Shown: positions 1 to 8,240, counted from the stretch's first letter. The stretch is DNA of 64,000 nucleotides from Dysgonomonadaceae bacterium zrk40 (GCA_016916535.1 CP070276.1:1798001-1862000), one strand, 5' to 3'. Numbers and translations: made by a program. The notes: generated by a model not told the origin, from the sequence alone.

Positions 1-47
1 AAAGACGCCCAAAATAAAATAAAAACAATAAAAAGTAAATAAATGTG

Positions 48-76
48 TTTGTAATAAAACAAAATGATTATATTTG
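48..76 (+). promoter_or_regulatory. Bacteroidetes-type promoter for the barrel-P-II-AmtB operon
   Basis: TTTG at 48-51 and TATATTTG at 69-76 match the Bacteroidetes -33 and -7 (TAnnTTTG) elements with a 17-bp spacer. The start codon at 121 lies about 45 bases downstream, and no other good promoter lies between the three genes that follow. Confidence 0.7.
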
Positions 77-120
77 CAGCGTGAATATTACATTATGTCT
101 AATTAAATTGTTTTTAGGTT

Positions 121-789
121 ATGAAAATGAAAATCATTGTTGCGATCACGTTGCTTTGTGCAACCTGGAGCCTCCCCGCGCAGGAGGCTGAATCGAAATG
201 GACTGCCGGAACTGATCTGGTAAGTTCGTATGTATGGAGGGGGCTCTACCTGTCGAATGCGGCAGTACAGCCCTCACTTGTTTTTGAATCGGGTGGGTTT
301 TCCGCCGGTGCCTGGGGCTCTGCCTCCTTCGACGGTGTGCTTGAGGCTGATCTTTTTATTGGTTACACCTTCGGTTTTGGATTATCACTGGGGGTAACTG
401 ACTATTATTTCCCCTCCATAGAAGGGGGTAATGACTACTTTGATGTCACGAAGGCTACGGGTGCCCATATCTTCGAGCTGAATGGAGGTTATGAGGTGGG
501 TGGACTGAGCCTCTCCGCCAATTATGTACTGAATGAGGCGGGTGGTGCCGCATCGGCTGGCGGTGACAAGTACTTCGAAGTGGCATATGCCTTCGGGAAT
601 GTTGCTCTTTTTGCGGGTGGCGGCGATGGGTTGCAGTCGCTCAGCGGTGATTTCGCACTCACCAATATCGGCATCAGCGCGACCAAAGAGCTGGAGATCA
701 CCCCTTCTTTCACACTCCCTCTCACCTGCAGTGCCATCCTTAACCCTGACAGGGAGAAATTCTACCTGGTGGCGGCACTCACCTTCTAG
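121..789 (+). CDS. TorF-like outer-membrane beta-barrel protein next to P-II/AmtB
   Basis: 222 residues. Residues 1-20 form a signal peptide with an LPAQ-type end. The mature part is rich in alternating hydrophobic, Gly and aromatic residues, contains a YVWRG motif near residue 38, and ends in a terminal Phe (ALTF), all typical of small outer-membrane barrels. The YVWRG start and the overall size recall the TorF putative porin family, often found beside ammonium transport genes. It is the first gene before the P-II and AmtB genes, with 27 bases to the P-II start, so it may provide outer-membrane passage for a small nitrogen compound; that role is inference. The barrel call is firmer than the substrate. 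Confidence 0.7.
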   Translation: MKMKIIVAITLLCATWSLPAQEAESKWTAGTDLVSSYVWRGLYLSNAAVQPSLVFESGGFSAGAWGSASFDGVLEADLFIGYTFGFGLSLGVTDYYFPSIEGGNDYFDVTKATGAHIFELNGGYEVGGLSLSANYVLNEAGGAASAGGDKYFEVAYAFGNVALFAGGGDGLQSLSGDFALTNIGISATKELEITPSFTLPLTCSAILNPDREKFYLVAALTF

Positions 790-816
790 TTACACCATTT
801 CAAAAAAAGAAACAAG

Positions 817-1170
817 ATGAACATGAAGAAAATTGAAGCGATCATTCGTAAATCGCAACTCGATGAGGTGGTGGAAGCCCTTCACGAGATAGGCATCGAC
901 TTCCTCACCTACTGGGAGGTCACCGGAGTCGGTAACGAACGCTCCAGCTCCATCTACCGTTCAACGGTCTATGAAACACGTCTCATTGAGCGGATACACA
1001 TCTCATTTGTGTGCCGTGAGATTTATGTCGACACCTCCTGCCAGGCCATCATCAATGCTGCCCGAACAGGTGAGATGGGTGACGGTAAGATATTTATCTC
1101 ACCAGTGGAGGATTCCGTCCGTATCAGAACAGGTGAAACCGGCCCCGAATCATTGTACATCAAAGAATAA
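817..1170 (+). CDS. glnB: P-II nitrogen regulatory protein
   Basis: 117 residues, the usual P-II length. The N-terminal MKKIEAII stretch, the T-loop (residues 37-55, with Tyr47 and Tyr52 in the places of E. coli Tyr46 and Tyr51, one residue shorter) and the C-terminal RIRTGE signature are all visible; GDGKIFI matches the B-loop. P-II proteins bind ATP/ADP and 2-oxoglutarate and gate AmtB by inserting the T-loop into its cytoplasmic pore. The gene sits 14 bases before amtB, the classic glnK-amtB arrangement. ATG codons at 817 and 823 are both possible starts. Whether Tyr52 is uridylylated cannot be told from the sequence. GlnK would be an equally valid name. Confidence 0.95.
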   Translation: MNMKKIEAIIRKSQLDEVVEALHEIGIDFLTYWEVTGVGNERSSSIYRSTVYETRLIERIHISFVCREIYVDTSCQAIINAARTGEMGDGKIFISPVEDSVRIRTGETGPESLYIKE

Positions 1171-1184
1171 TAAAACGAACGACT

Positions 1185-2414
1185 ATGGATACAATCACAA
1201 CTACATATGCTCTCAACACATTCTGGGTATTGTTCGCGGCAGTACTGGTCTTCTTCATGCAGACCGGCTTCGCGCTCGTGGAGGCGGGCTTCTCCCGCAC
1301 AAAGAACACCACCAACATTCTCTTCAAAAACCTGATGGACTTCTGCATGGGCTCCATTGCCTTCTGGCTCATCGGCTACGGCATCATGTACGGTGCCGGC
1401 AACGGTTTCTTCGGAGAGCTTGAGATCTTCTCGAAGGTGAACCACGCCCTGGAGCTGGGAATCCCCAACAATGCTTTTTTCATCTTCCAACTGGTGTTTG
1501 CCGCCACCGCCGCCACCATTGTCTCGGGTGCCATGGCCGAACGTACCAAGTTTAAGGCCTATCTGTTTTACAGTGTGGCCATCTCAGCCCTCATCTATCC
1601 CATCTCCGGACACTGGGTCTGGGGCGGTGGATGGCTGTCGCAACTGGAGATTCCCTTCCACGATTTTGCCGGATCTACGGTGGTCCACTCCATGGGAGGC
1701 TGGCTCGCTTTCATTGGTGCTGCCTTTCTGGGGCCTCGAATAGGCAAGTACAAAAAGGGAAAGGTGCACGCCATCCCGGGACATAGCCTTACCCTGGCTG
1801 CGCTGGGTGTCTTCATCCTCTGGCTGGGTTGGTTTGGTTTCAACCCCGGCTCTACGCTTGGATTGGGTGATCCCGACCTGGTGGCACATATCTTCATGAC
1901 CACCAACGGTGCTGCCGCCGCAGGGGGGATTGCCACGCTGATCACCACCTGGGTTCGCTACGGCAAACCCACCTTCAGCATGACCCTCAACGGTGTGCTG
2001 GCGGGACTGGTCGCCATCACCGCAGGATGTGATGTGGTCACCCCCGGCGGGGCGGTCCTTATCGGATTGATGGCCGGTGTGCTGGTGGTCTTCTCCGTAG
2101 AGCTCATCGACAGGAAACTGAAAGTGGATGACCCGGTAGGTGCGGTCTCGGTACACGGTGTCTGTGGTGCCTTTGGGACCCTGATGGTCGGCCTCTTTTC
2201 GGCCGATGCTGCTTTGCCCGGCCTCTTCTATGGTGGCAGTACAGGGGTATTGGTTAGTCAGGCCATTGGCGTACTGGCCATTGCAGCCTGGGCGGCTATC
2301 GCCGGTATCGCTCTCTTCGCCACCTTAAAATACACGGTCGGAATTCGTGTCAGCAGCAGGGAAGAGGAGATTGGACTCGATTATTTCGAGCATGGCGAAA
2401 AAGCCTACAACTAA
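1185..2414 (+). CDS. amtB: Ammonium transporter
   Basis: 409 residues with about eleven hydrophobic segments. The twin-histidine pore pair is visible as His168 (VVHSMGGW) and His324 (SVHGVCGAFG), and the conserved Asp160 lies in FHDFAG. The protein conducts ammonium/ammonia across the inner membrane. No clear N-terminal signal peptide precedes the first membrane segment, unlike E. coli AmtB. It is third in an operon with the barrel protein and P-II, and a strong hairpin terminator follows at 2441-2470, so the operon ends here. P-II is expected to block the channel when nitrogen is sufficient. Confidence 0.96.
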   Translation: MDTITTTYALNTFWVLFAAVLVFFMQTGFALVEAGFSRTKNTTNILFKNLMDFCMGSIAFWLIGYGIMYGAGNGFFGELEIFSKVNHALELGIPNNAFFIFQLVFAATAATIVSGAMAERTKFKAYLFYSVAISALIYPISGHWVWGGGWLSQLEIPFHDFAGSTVVHSMGGWLAFIGAAFLGPRIGKYKKGKVHAIPGHSLTLAALGVFILWLGWFGFNPGSTLGLGDPDLVAHIFMTTNGAAAAGGIATLITTWVRYGKPTFSMTLNGVLAGLVAITAGCDVVTPGGAVLIGLMAGVLVVFSVELIDRKLKVDDPVGAVSVHGVCGAFGTLMVGLFSADAALPGLFYGGSTGVLVSQAIGVLAIAAWAAIAGIALFATLKYTVGIRVSSREEEIGLDYFEHGEKAYN

Positions 2415-2440
2415 TCTATCTTTATTTGATGAACCATTCA

Positions 2441-2474
2441 GGGGGTGATACAACAGGTGTCACCCCCTTTGTTG
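2441..2474 (+). terminator. Terminator after amtB
   Basis: An 11-bp stem (2441-2451 with 2457-2467, one G-T wobble), loop AACAG, followed by TTTGTTGTT. It fits a factor-independent terminator closing the amtB operon. Confidence 0.8.
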
Positions 2475-2502
2475 TTCAAAATCAGCATGCTTCATCCTTT
2501 TT

Positions 2503-2536
2503 TTTGGTTGTTATCGGTAAAGTTTTACTAATTTTG
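2503..2536 (+). promoter_or_regulatory. Promoter upstream of a small unannotated ORF
   Basis: TAATTTTG at 2529-2536 is an exact TAnnTTTG match; TTTG at 2503-2506 or TTG at 2508-2510 (18-bp spacer) serves as -33. No large plus-strand gene follows before the convergent argS, so it points to a short transcript. Confidence 0.55.
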
Positions 2537-2576
2537 TAATGGTTGTAACTATTGTTGGATTTATTCAAAAATTAAA

Positions 2577-2732
2577 GTGTATGAAACAGAAACGGGGCCT
2601 ATTGTTTGTCCTAATTGCAACAACGATGATCGTCTCTTCTATCAGAAAAAGATGAACTGGGACGACAGCATCGGCATCATCTCTTTCAACTACAGCTCCA
2701 TGCTGGGCTTCCTGGCGAAATACCTGAAATAA
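2577..2732 (+). CDS. Small zinc-ribbon-like protein, unidentified
   Basis: 51 codons from GTG at 2577 to TAA at 2732. The product has a CPNC pair at about residues 11-14 and a hydrophobic C-terminal part ending GFLAKYLK. Codon choice in the second half (AAC, GAC, ATC, TAC, CTG) looks like that of neighbouring genes. It starts about 40 bases after a consensus -7 element. Only one CxxC is present, so a full zinc ribbon would need a partner, or the gene is a remnant. A competing ATG ORF at 2581 in another frame gives only 24 residues (MKQKRGLLF start, hydrophobic). I do not recognise the family; there is no evidence for a function. Confidence 0.4.
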   Translation: MYETETGPIVCPNCNNDDRLFYQKKMNWDDSIGIISFNYSSMLGFLAKYLK

Positions 2733-2743
2733 CAGAGGAGTGA

Positions 2744-4537
2744 TTACATCCGCTCCGGCACCTCGATGCCGAAGAGCGACATCCCCTTGCGGATTGTAAG
2801 CGCTACATTTTTGGAGAGCACCAGCCTGAAGTCACGCAGCGCGGTGTTCTCCTCTTTTAGGATGGGGTAGTCGTGGTAGAACTGGTTATACTCTTTCACC
2901 AGCTCGTATACATAGTTGCCGATCAGCGATACATTGTACTCCGTGCCGGCCTGCTGCACCACCGCCGCGAACTCGGAAAGCAGCTGCACCAGTCCCTCCT
3001 CCTTCTCGGAGAGGGGGAGCGACTGCTCCATCTTCTCAGGGAGGGTGATTCCCTGGTCGGTCGCCTTGCGCAGCACCGATTGGATGCGGGCGTGGGTATA
3101 CTGGATAAAGGGCCCGGTGTTGCCGTTGAAGTCGATCGACTCCTTCGGGTTGAAGGTCATGTTCTTCTTGGGATCGACCTTCAGGATGAAGTACTTGAGC
3201 GCGCCCAGGCCCACCATGCGGGAGATTGCTTCCGCCTCCTCTTCTGATACACCTTCCAGCTTGCCCAGCTCTTGCGAGGTCTCACGCGCGGTGGCAATCA
3301 TCTCGGCCATCAGGTCGTCGGCGTCGACCACCGTTCCCTCGCGCGATTTCATCTTCCCCTCGGGCAGCTCCACCATCCCGTAGGAGAAGTGCACCAGCCC
3401 TTTGCCGAAGGAGTAACCCAGCATGTCGAGCAGCAGTGAAAGCACCTGAAAGTGGTAGTTTTGCTCGTTGCCCACCACGTAGATCATCTTGTCGATGGGG
3501 TAGTCGTCGAACCGCATCCGGGCGGTGCCGATGTCCTGGGTCATGTAGACCGAGGTGCCATCGGCACGCAGCAGCAGCTTGTGGTCCAAGCCGTATGGGG
3601 TCAGGTCGGCCCACACCGATCCATCCTCCTTGCGGTAGAAGCAGTCCTCCTTGAGGCCGCGCAGCACCTCCTCCTTGCCGGTGAGGTAGGTCTGCGACTC
3701 GTAGTAGATCTTGTCGAAGGTGACCCCCATCTGTCGGTAGGTCTCGTCGAAGCCGGCATAGACCCAGCCGTTCATCATCTTCCAGAGGTTCACCGTCTCC
3801 GCATCGTGTGCCTCCCACTTGCGGAGCATCTCACGTGCCTCCTGCATCAGGGTGGACTGCTCTTCGGCCTCCTCTTTGGTGAGGTCTTTCGCCTGGAGCG
3901 CTGCCAGCTCCTCCTTGTACTGCCTGTCGAACAGCACGTAGTAGTCGCCGATCAGGTGGTCCCCCTTCTTGCCGGATGAGGCGGGTGTCTCTCCCTCGCC
4001 CCACTTCTGCCAGGCCAGCATCGACTTGCAGATATGGATGCCCCGGTCGTTCACGATGTTGGTCTTCACCACCCGCTTACCGTTGGCCTGCAGCACCTCG
4101 CAGAGGGCATGCCCCAGCAGGTTGTTGCGCACGTGTCCCAGGTGCAGTGGCTTGTTGGTGTTGGGTGAGGAGTACTCTACCATGTAGAGTGGCGCATCCT
4201 CTCTGACGGGTGTGAAGCCGTAGTCGGTTGTCGCGTCGATGCGCTGCAGCAGTTCCACCCATACGGCGGGGGCGATGGTGAGGTTGAGGAATCCTTTGAT
4301 CACGTTGAAGTCCGACACCACGGGCGACTGCTCCTGCAGCCATTTGCCAATCTCTTCGGCTGTCTGCTCGGGGCTCTTGCGTGAGATCTTCAGCAGGGGG
4401 AAGGTGACCAGGGTGTAGTGCCCTTTGAACTCTTTCTTGGTCTTCTGCAGCGTGATCTGCAATGTATCGGAATCCGCTCCGTATAATTCTTTGATGGCGC
4501 CGCTCACGGCATCCAGTAATATCTGTTCGATTTGCAT
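2744..4537 (-). CDS. argS: Arginyl-tRNA synthetase
   Basis: 597 residues from the ATG at 4537 (MQIEQILL); an ATG-like extension to 4564 is unlikely because the promoter element lies at 4562-4569. The N-terminal Add-1 domain is followed by the class I HIGH motif as HLGH (in SSPNTNKPLHLGH), the KMSK loop as KMKSREGTVV, and the DALR anticodon-binding domain ending EVPERM. It charges tRNA-Arg with arginine in the cytoplasm. The KMKS form of the loop is common in this phylum. tcdA lies 57 bases upstream on the same strand and also acts on tRNA, so the two may share transcripts, although argS has its own promoter match. Confidence 0.97.
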   Translation of the reverse strand: MQIEQILLDAVSGAIKELYGADSDTLQITLQKTKKEFKGHYTLVTFPLLKISRKSPEQTAEEIGKWLQEQSPVVSDFNVIKGFLNLTIAPAVWVELLQRIDATTDYGFTPVREDAPLYMVEYSSPNTNKPLHLGHVRNNLLGHALCEVLQANGKRVVKTNIVNDRGIHICKSMLAWQKWGEGETPASSGKKGDHLIGDYYVLFDRQYKEELAALQAKDLTKEEAEEQSTLMQEAREMLRKWEAHDAETVNLWKMMNGWVYAGFDETYRQMGVTFDKIYYESQTYLTGKEEVLRGLKEDCFYRKEDGSVWADLTPYGLDHKLLLRADGTSVYMTQDIGTARMRFDDYPIDKMIYVVGNEQNYHFQVLSLLLDMLGYSFGKGLVHFSYGMVELPEGKMKSREGTVVDADDLMAEMIATARETSQELGKLEGVSEEEAEAISRMVGLGALKYFILKVDPKKNMTFNPKESIDFNGNTGPFIQYTHARIQSVLRKATDQGITLPEKMEQSLPLSEKEEGLVQLLSEFAAVVQQAGTEYNVSLIGNYVYELVKEYNQFYHDYPILKEENTALRDFRLVLSKNVALTIRKGMSLFGIEVPERM

Positions 4538-4561
4538 AGTTGAAGTTGCTGATTGAAAGCA

Positions 4562-4569
4562 CAAAGGTA
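4562..4569 (-). promoter_or_regulatory. -7 element for argS
   Basis: TACCTTTG read on the minus strand matches TAnnTTTG. It lies 25 bases from the ATG at 4537 and so favours that start. Confidence 0.55.
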
Positions 4570-4594
4570 AGAAAAAAGTGGCAGATGTGATATG

Positions 4595-5365
4595 CTATTG
4601 TGCGGGAAGATCTGAATTCAATGCTTTGTTGCAGATGTCCTGAACAACCAGTCCCGAGAGGGTGAAGCCGAACACGGCGGTCACCTGCACCATGGTCCCG
4701 TTGGTCTGTGCCTTGCGGAAGCTCCCCTGCTCGTCGGCTTGAGGCAAGGCCTCACTGCCCCTGTTCTCCAGTAGCTCTTCACTGTAAACACAGAGGAAGG
4801 GCTTGTGCGGCATCTCCCCTCCCTTGCGCATCCGCTGGCGCAACGCCGCTGCCAGCTTGCAACCCCGCACTTTTCGAAACTCGGTCACCCTGATCTGCTG
4901 TGGGTCCATCTTCAGGGCTGCACCCATCGAGGAAAAGAGGGTGGCGTTGGTCTGGGAGGCGGTGAGGAGTAGGTGCATCTTGTGTGCGAGCGAGTCGATG
5001 GCGTCGATGATGTAGTCAAATTTTTCCAGGTGAAAGGAGGCGGCACTCTCTGCACTGTAGATCTCCGGGATAGCGGTGATCTCAGCCTCCGGGTTGATCT
5101 CCTCCAGTCGCCGTTTCAATACCTCTACCTTCAGTTCGCCCACGGTGTTTTTGGTAGCCGGCAGCTGACGGTTGATATTCGCCACCGCCACCCGGTCGGA
5201 GTCCACCAGCGTGAGGTGCATGATGCCGCTGCGGATCAATCCTTCGGCACACCAGCTTCCCACGCCCCCCACGCCGAAGAGGATCACCCGTTTCGAGGCG
5301 ATCGCCTTCATCGCCTCCTTGCCGATCAGCAGCTCCGTGCGGGCAAACAGTTCGTTCTGTTCCAT
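4595..5365 (-). CDS. tcdA: tRNA threonylcarbamoyladenosine dehydratase
   Basis: 256 residues of the E1/ThiF/MoeB fold. The nucleotide-binding loop reads GVGGVGSWCAEGLIRSGI near residues 31-48, followed by the DSDRVAVANINRQ strand typical of TcdA (CsdL). The enzyme uses ATP to cyclise t6A37 into ct6A in tRNAs that read ANN codons. The Cys in RKVRGCKLAAAL is in the usual place for this family. A promoter match (5433-5440) lies upstream, just beyond copy A of a dispersed repeat. TsaE, which works upstream in the same t6A pathway, is also encoded in this window at 27586. Confidence 0.9.
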   Translation of the reverse strand: MEQNELFARTELLIGKEAMKAIASKRVILFGVGGVGSWCAEGLIRSGIMHLTLVDSDRVAVANINRQLPATKNTVGELKVEVLKRRLEEINPEAEITAIPEIYSAESAASFHLEKFDYIIDAIDSLAHKMHLLLTASQTNATLFSSMGAALKMDPQQIRVTEFRKVRGCKLAAALRQRMRKGGEMPHKPFLCVYSEELLENRGSEALPQADEQGSFRKAQTNGTMVQVTAVFGFTLSGLVVQDICNKALNSDLPAQ

Positions 5366-5432
5366 TGTTTTTTCTTTTCTGGTTGCAGTTTGATCGGTTC
5401 ATCCGGAACCACATCAACTTTTATTGCTGATG

Positions 5433-5440
5433 CAAAAGTA
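5433..5440 (-). promoter_or_regulatory. -7 element for tcdA
   Basis: TACTTTTG on the minus strand, about 68 bases before the tcdA start. It sits at the edge of the repeat element at 5450-5575, so the element's tail contributes the upstream promoter region. Confidence 0.5.
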
Positions 5441-5449
5441 CTATATTTT

Positions 5450-5575
5450 GGGAAGCTATTTCTATATTCTTGCCTTATCCTACCCTTATATCCACTCCCA
5501 TAATTATCGGAGTGGATATAAGGGTGCAATAAGGGTGCAATAAGGGTGCAATAAGGCTAGAGGCACCGAGACAGC
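5450..5575 (-). repeat. Dispersed intergenic repeat, copy A
   Basis: Read on the minus strand it has a TCTCGG head, then four 11-bp units (CTAGCCTTATT, two GCACCCTTATT flanked by a third, the last ending CTTATA; the three identical plus-strand units are at 5521-5553), then a 16-bp perfect stem (CCCTTATATCCACTCC and its complement) around a 10-base loop, two units in inverted order, and the tail AGAATATAGAAATAGCTTCC. Copy B at 58821-58950 shares head, unit count, spacing and tail. It lies between the rubrerythrin terminator and the tcdA promoter and has no coding content. It could be a non-autonomous mobile element or a protein-binding array. Confidence 0.75.
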
Positions 5576-5599
5576 CCTTTCTGCCGGTCGCAGGTAGGC

Positions 5600-5632
5600 A
5601 AAACAAAAGGCGTACCCCCTAAGGGATACGCC
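5600..5632 (-). terminator. Terminator after rubrerythrin
   Basis: GGCGTACCCC (5609-5618) pairs with GGGATACGCC (5623-5632) apart from one mismatch, loop CTAA. On the minus strand it is followed by TTTTGTTTT. Confidence 0.75.
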
Positions 5633-5657
5633 CGATGAATCAACTGTAAAATTTGTG

Positions 5658-6233
5658 TTACAGTGCGTTGTTCTTCGGCTCGAAATAGGCCTGAGGGTGC
5701 AGGCAGGTGGGACAGTTCTTCGGTGGCTTCTTGCCGGTGAAGACGTAACCGCAGTGGCGGCACTGCCATTCGATCGCCTCTTCGCGGGCGAAAACGGTAC
5801 CGCTCTCCACGCGGGCCAACAGCTTCAGGTAGCGTTCCTCGTGCTCAGCTTCAGCCTTGGCAATCATGCGGTACATGGTGGCGATCTCCTTGAAGCCTTC
5901 TGCTTCGGCTACCTCCGCGAAATGGGGGTAGAGGTCGGTCCACTCCTCATTCTCCCCCTCGGCGGCGGCCTTCAGGTTCTCGGCGGTGGTGGCGATGACA
6001 CCGGCTGGGTAGGAAGCGGTGATCTCTACCATACCCCCCTCCAGGTATTTGAACATGCGCTTGGCATGGGTCATCTCCTGATCGGCGGTTTCCTGGAAGA
6101 TGGCGGCAATCTGTTCGTATCCCTCTTTCTTTGCCTGCTTGGCATAGAAGGTGTAGCGCATTCGGGCCTGTGATTCACCTGCGAAGGACTTCAGCAGGTT
6201 CAGTTCGGTCTGTGTTCCTTTGATACTTGTCAT
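5658..6233 (-). CDS. rbr: Rubrerythrin
   Basis: 191 residues from the ATG at 6233 (MTSIKGTQTE). The four-helix ferritin-like domain carries diiron ligands, visible as Glu20 (FAGESQAR), Glu53 and His56 (DQEMTHAKR), Glu97 and the EAEHEER stretch at 128-134. A C-terminal rubredoxin domain follows with Cys158, Cys161, Cys174 and Cys177. The protein reduces hydrogen peroxide to water with electrons from reduced pyridine nucleotides, in the cytoplasm of anaerobes. This fits an anaerobic or oxygen-tolerant Bacteroidales. It is a single-gene unit with its own promoter (6273-6280) and terminator. Confidence 0.95.
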   Translation of the reverse strand: MTSIKGTQTELNLLKSFAGESQARMRYTFYAKQAKKEGYEQIAAIFQETADQEMTHAKRMFKYLEGGMVEITASYPAGVIATTAENLKAAAEGENEEWTDLYPHFAEVAEAEGFKEIATMYRMIAKAEAEHEERYLKLLARVESGTVFAREEAIEWQCRHCGYVFTGKKPPKNCPTCLHPQAYFEPKNNAL

Positions 6234-6272
6234 AATGGGTCGTTTTATGATTTTGGTTGTTTTTTCAAGATG

Positions 6273-6280
6273 CAAAAGTA
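6273..6280 (-). promoter_or_regulatory. -7 element for rubrerythrin
   Basis: TACTTTTG on the minus strand, 40 bases before the ATG at 6233. It argues for the shorter protein start. Confidence 0.55.
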
Positions 6281-6339
6281 ATCATTTCCCCACTTGAACT
6301 GAAAAACAAAGGTTTCAGTGATAGATATTTATAATCTGT

Positions 6340-8214
6340 CTAAATTGTCTTCTCGCTAAGCTCCAGCCAGCGCATGGTCTTCTCATCGATCAGCTCCATG
6401 ATTGTTGAGAGCCGTGTGGAACGTTCCATCAACGCTTCATTCGTAAGACTTCCGGAGGAGAGTTGTGCGGTAATCTCTTCCTTTTCGTTCTCCAGTTGCG
6501 CGATCTCCTCTTCCAGTCCCTCGAACTCTCTTTTCTCCTTGAACGTGAGTTTGTTCTTGTCCTCCGACCTGTTGCGGCGGGGTTCCGTCTCTACCCGTGC
6601 CGTTTTCACTTCCAAAGACTCTTTTTTCTCCTCCAGTTGTTTCCAGTCGCGGTACTGCGTGTAGTTGCCGGGGAAGTCCTGAATGCGTGCATCGCCGTGG
6701 AACACCAGCAGGTGATCCGTCACCTTGTCCATGAAAAAGCGGTCGTGCGACACCACGATCAGGCAGCCGTTGAACCCCTGCAGGTACTCCTCCAGGATGT
6801 TGAGGGTGAGGATATCCAGGTCGTTGGTGGGTTCGTCCAGCACCAGGAAGTTGGGATTGGTGATCAGCACCGTGCAGAGGTAGAGACGTCGCCGCTCACC
6901 GCCGCTTAGCTTGTAGACATAGTTGTGCTGCTTCTCCGGCGGGAAGAGGAAGTGCTGCAGGAACTGCGAGGCGGTGAGCCGCTGTCCGTTGCCCAGGTCG
7001 ATCACCTCGGCGATTGCCTGCACCACATCCAGCACCTTCATCTGCTCATCGAACTGGAGACCGTCCTGGCTGTAGTAGCCAAAACGTACCGTCTCGCCAA
7101 TCTCGAAGCTGCCGCTGTCGGGCTGCACCTCGTCGAGCAGCATCTTCACGAAGGTGGATTTGCCGGTGCCATTGTTGCCCACGATGCCCATCTTCTCGTA
7201 GCGGGAGAAGATATAGTTGAAATCATCGGTGATCCGCACATCGCCAAAACGCTTGCTCACATGCTTCGCCTCGAAGATCTTCTTGCCGATGTAGCTTCCC
7301 TTCGCGGCCAGGCGGATTCCCTCATCGCTGCGGCGCTGCTGTGCCTTCTCCTCAAGCGTATAGAAGGCATCGATGCGCGACTTGGCCTTGGTGGCCCGTG
7401 CCTGCGGCTGGCGGCGCATCCACTCCAGCTCCTTGCGCAGCAGGTTACGGGCACGCTCACCCTCGCTTTGCTGTGCCATCAGGCGCTCCTCACGCTTCTC
7501 CAGGTAGTAGGAGAAGTTGCCGCGGTAGCTGTAGAGCTGTTGCTGGTCGATCTCCAGGATCTGCGTACAGATGCGGTCCAGGAAGTAACGGTCGTGCGTC
7601 ACCATCAGCAGGCTCATACGGCTACGGTTGAGGTGCTCCTCCAGCCACTCGGTCATCTCCAGGTCGAGGTGGTTGGTGGGTTCATCAAGTATGAGCAGTT
7701 CCGGCTCGCTGATCAGTACGTTGGCCAGCGCCACCCGCTTCACCTGCCCCCCGGAGAGCTCTCCCATCTTCTGGTGGAAGTCGGTGATGCGGAGCTGTGA
7801 GAGGATCTGCTTGATCCGTTGTTCATAGTCCCATGCCTTAAGCAGCTCCATCTGCAGCAGCAGCTCATCCAGGCCCTCCTGGCTGCCGGAGCTGATCACC
7901 TCCTCGTAGCGGGCGATCAGTCGCACCGTCTCGTTGTCGGCACTGAAGCATGCCTCCAGCACCGTCAGCTCCGGGTCGTAGGCGGGCGATTGATCCAGGT
8001 ATGCGAAGCGGATGTCGTTGCGGAACACCACCCTTCCGGTGTCGTAACCCTCTTTGCCGGCGATGATGTTGAGCAGGGTGGTCTTGCCCGACCCGTTGGG
8101 AGCCAGCAGGCCGATCTTGTCCCCCTCGGCGATGCCGAAGGAGATATCGCGGAAGAGCAGCAGGTCACCGAAGCTTTTGGTGAGGGTGTCTATTTGTAGA
8201 AGCGGATGAGCCAT
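6340..8214 (-). CDS. ABC-F family ATPase, Uup-like
   Basis: 624 residues from the ATG at 8214 (MAHPLLQIDTL); a longer reading to 8343 would run into the neighbouring gene and its promoter. Two ABC domains are present: Walker A in APNGSGKTTLL and GNNGTGKSTFV, signatures LSGGQVKRVAL and LSGGERRRLYL, and LILDEPTNHLDLE and LVLDEPTNDLDIL for Walker B. A charged linker lies between them, and a C-terminal coiled coil (about residues 530-610) resembles the Uup tail. There are no membrane segments, so it is a soluble ATPase acting on ribosomes or nucleic acids, not a transporter. A -7 element lies at 8233-8240. The length and tail favour Uup over EttA, without proof. Confidence 0.9.
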   Translation of the reverse strand: MAHPLLQIDTLTKSFGDLLLFRDISFGIAEGDKIGLLAPNGSGKTTLLNIIAGKEGYDTGRVVFRNDIRFAYLDQSPAYDPELTVLEACFSADNETVRLIARYEEVISSGSQEGLDELLLQMELLKAWDYEQRIKQILSQLRITDFHQKMGELSGGQVKRVALANVLISEPELLILDEPTNHLDLEMTEWLEEHLNRSRMSLLMVTHDRYFLDRICTQILEIDQQQLYSYRGNFSYYLEKREERLMAQQSEGERARNLLRKELEWMRRQPQARATKAKSRIDAFYTLEEKAQQRRSDEGIRLAAKGSYIGKKIFEAKHVSKRFGDVRITDDFNYIFSRYEKMGIVGNNGTGKSTFVKMLLDEVQPDSGSFEIGETVRFGYYSQDGLQFDEQMKVLDVVQAIAEVIDLGNGQRLTASQFLQHFLFPPEKQHNYVYKLSGGERRRLYLCTVLITNPNFLVLDEPTNDLDILTLNILEEYLQGFNGCLIVVSHDRFFMDKVTDHLLVFHGDARIQDFPGNYTQYRDWKQLEEKKESLEVKTARVETEPRRNRSEDKNKLTFKEKREFEGLEEEIAQLENEKEEITAQLSSGSLTNEALMERSTRLSTIMELIDEKTMRWLELSEKTI

Positions 8215-8232
8215 CGTGGTTGGAATTTGGCT

Positions 8233-8240
8233 CAAAAGTA
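8233..8240 (-). promoter_or_regulatory. -7 element for the ABC-F gene
   Basis: TACTTTTG on the minus strand, 18 bases before the ATG at 8214, giving a leader of about a dozen bases. Confidence 0.5.

Noticed and set aside
6925-7800. Plus-strand frame of 291 residues inside the ABC-F gene
   Set aside because: Antisense to the ATPase domains; composition is that of a mirror frame.
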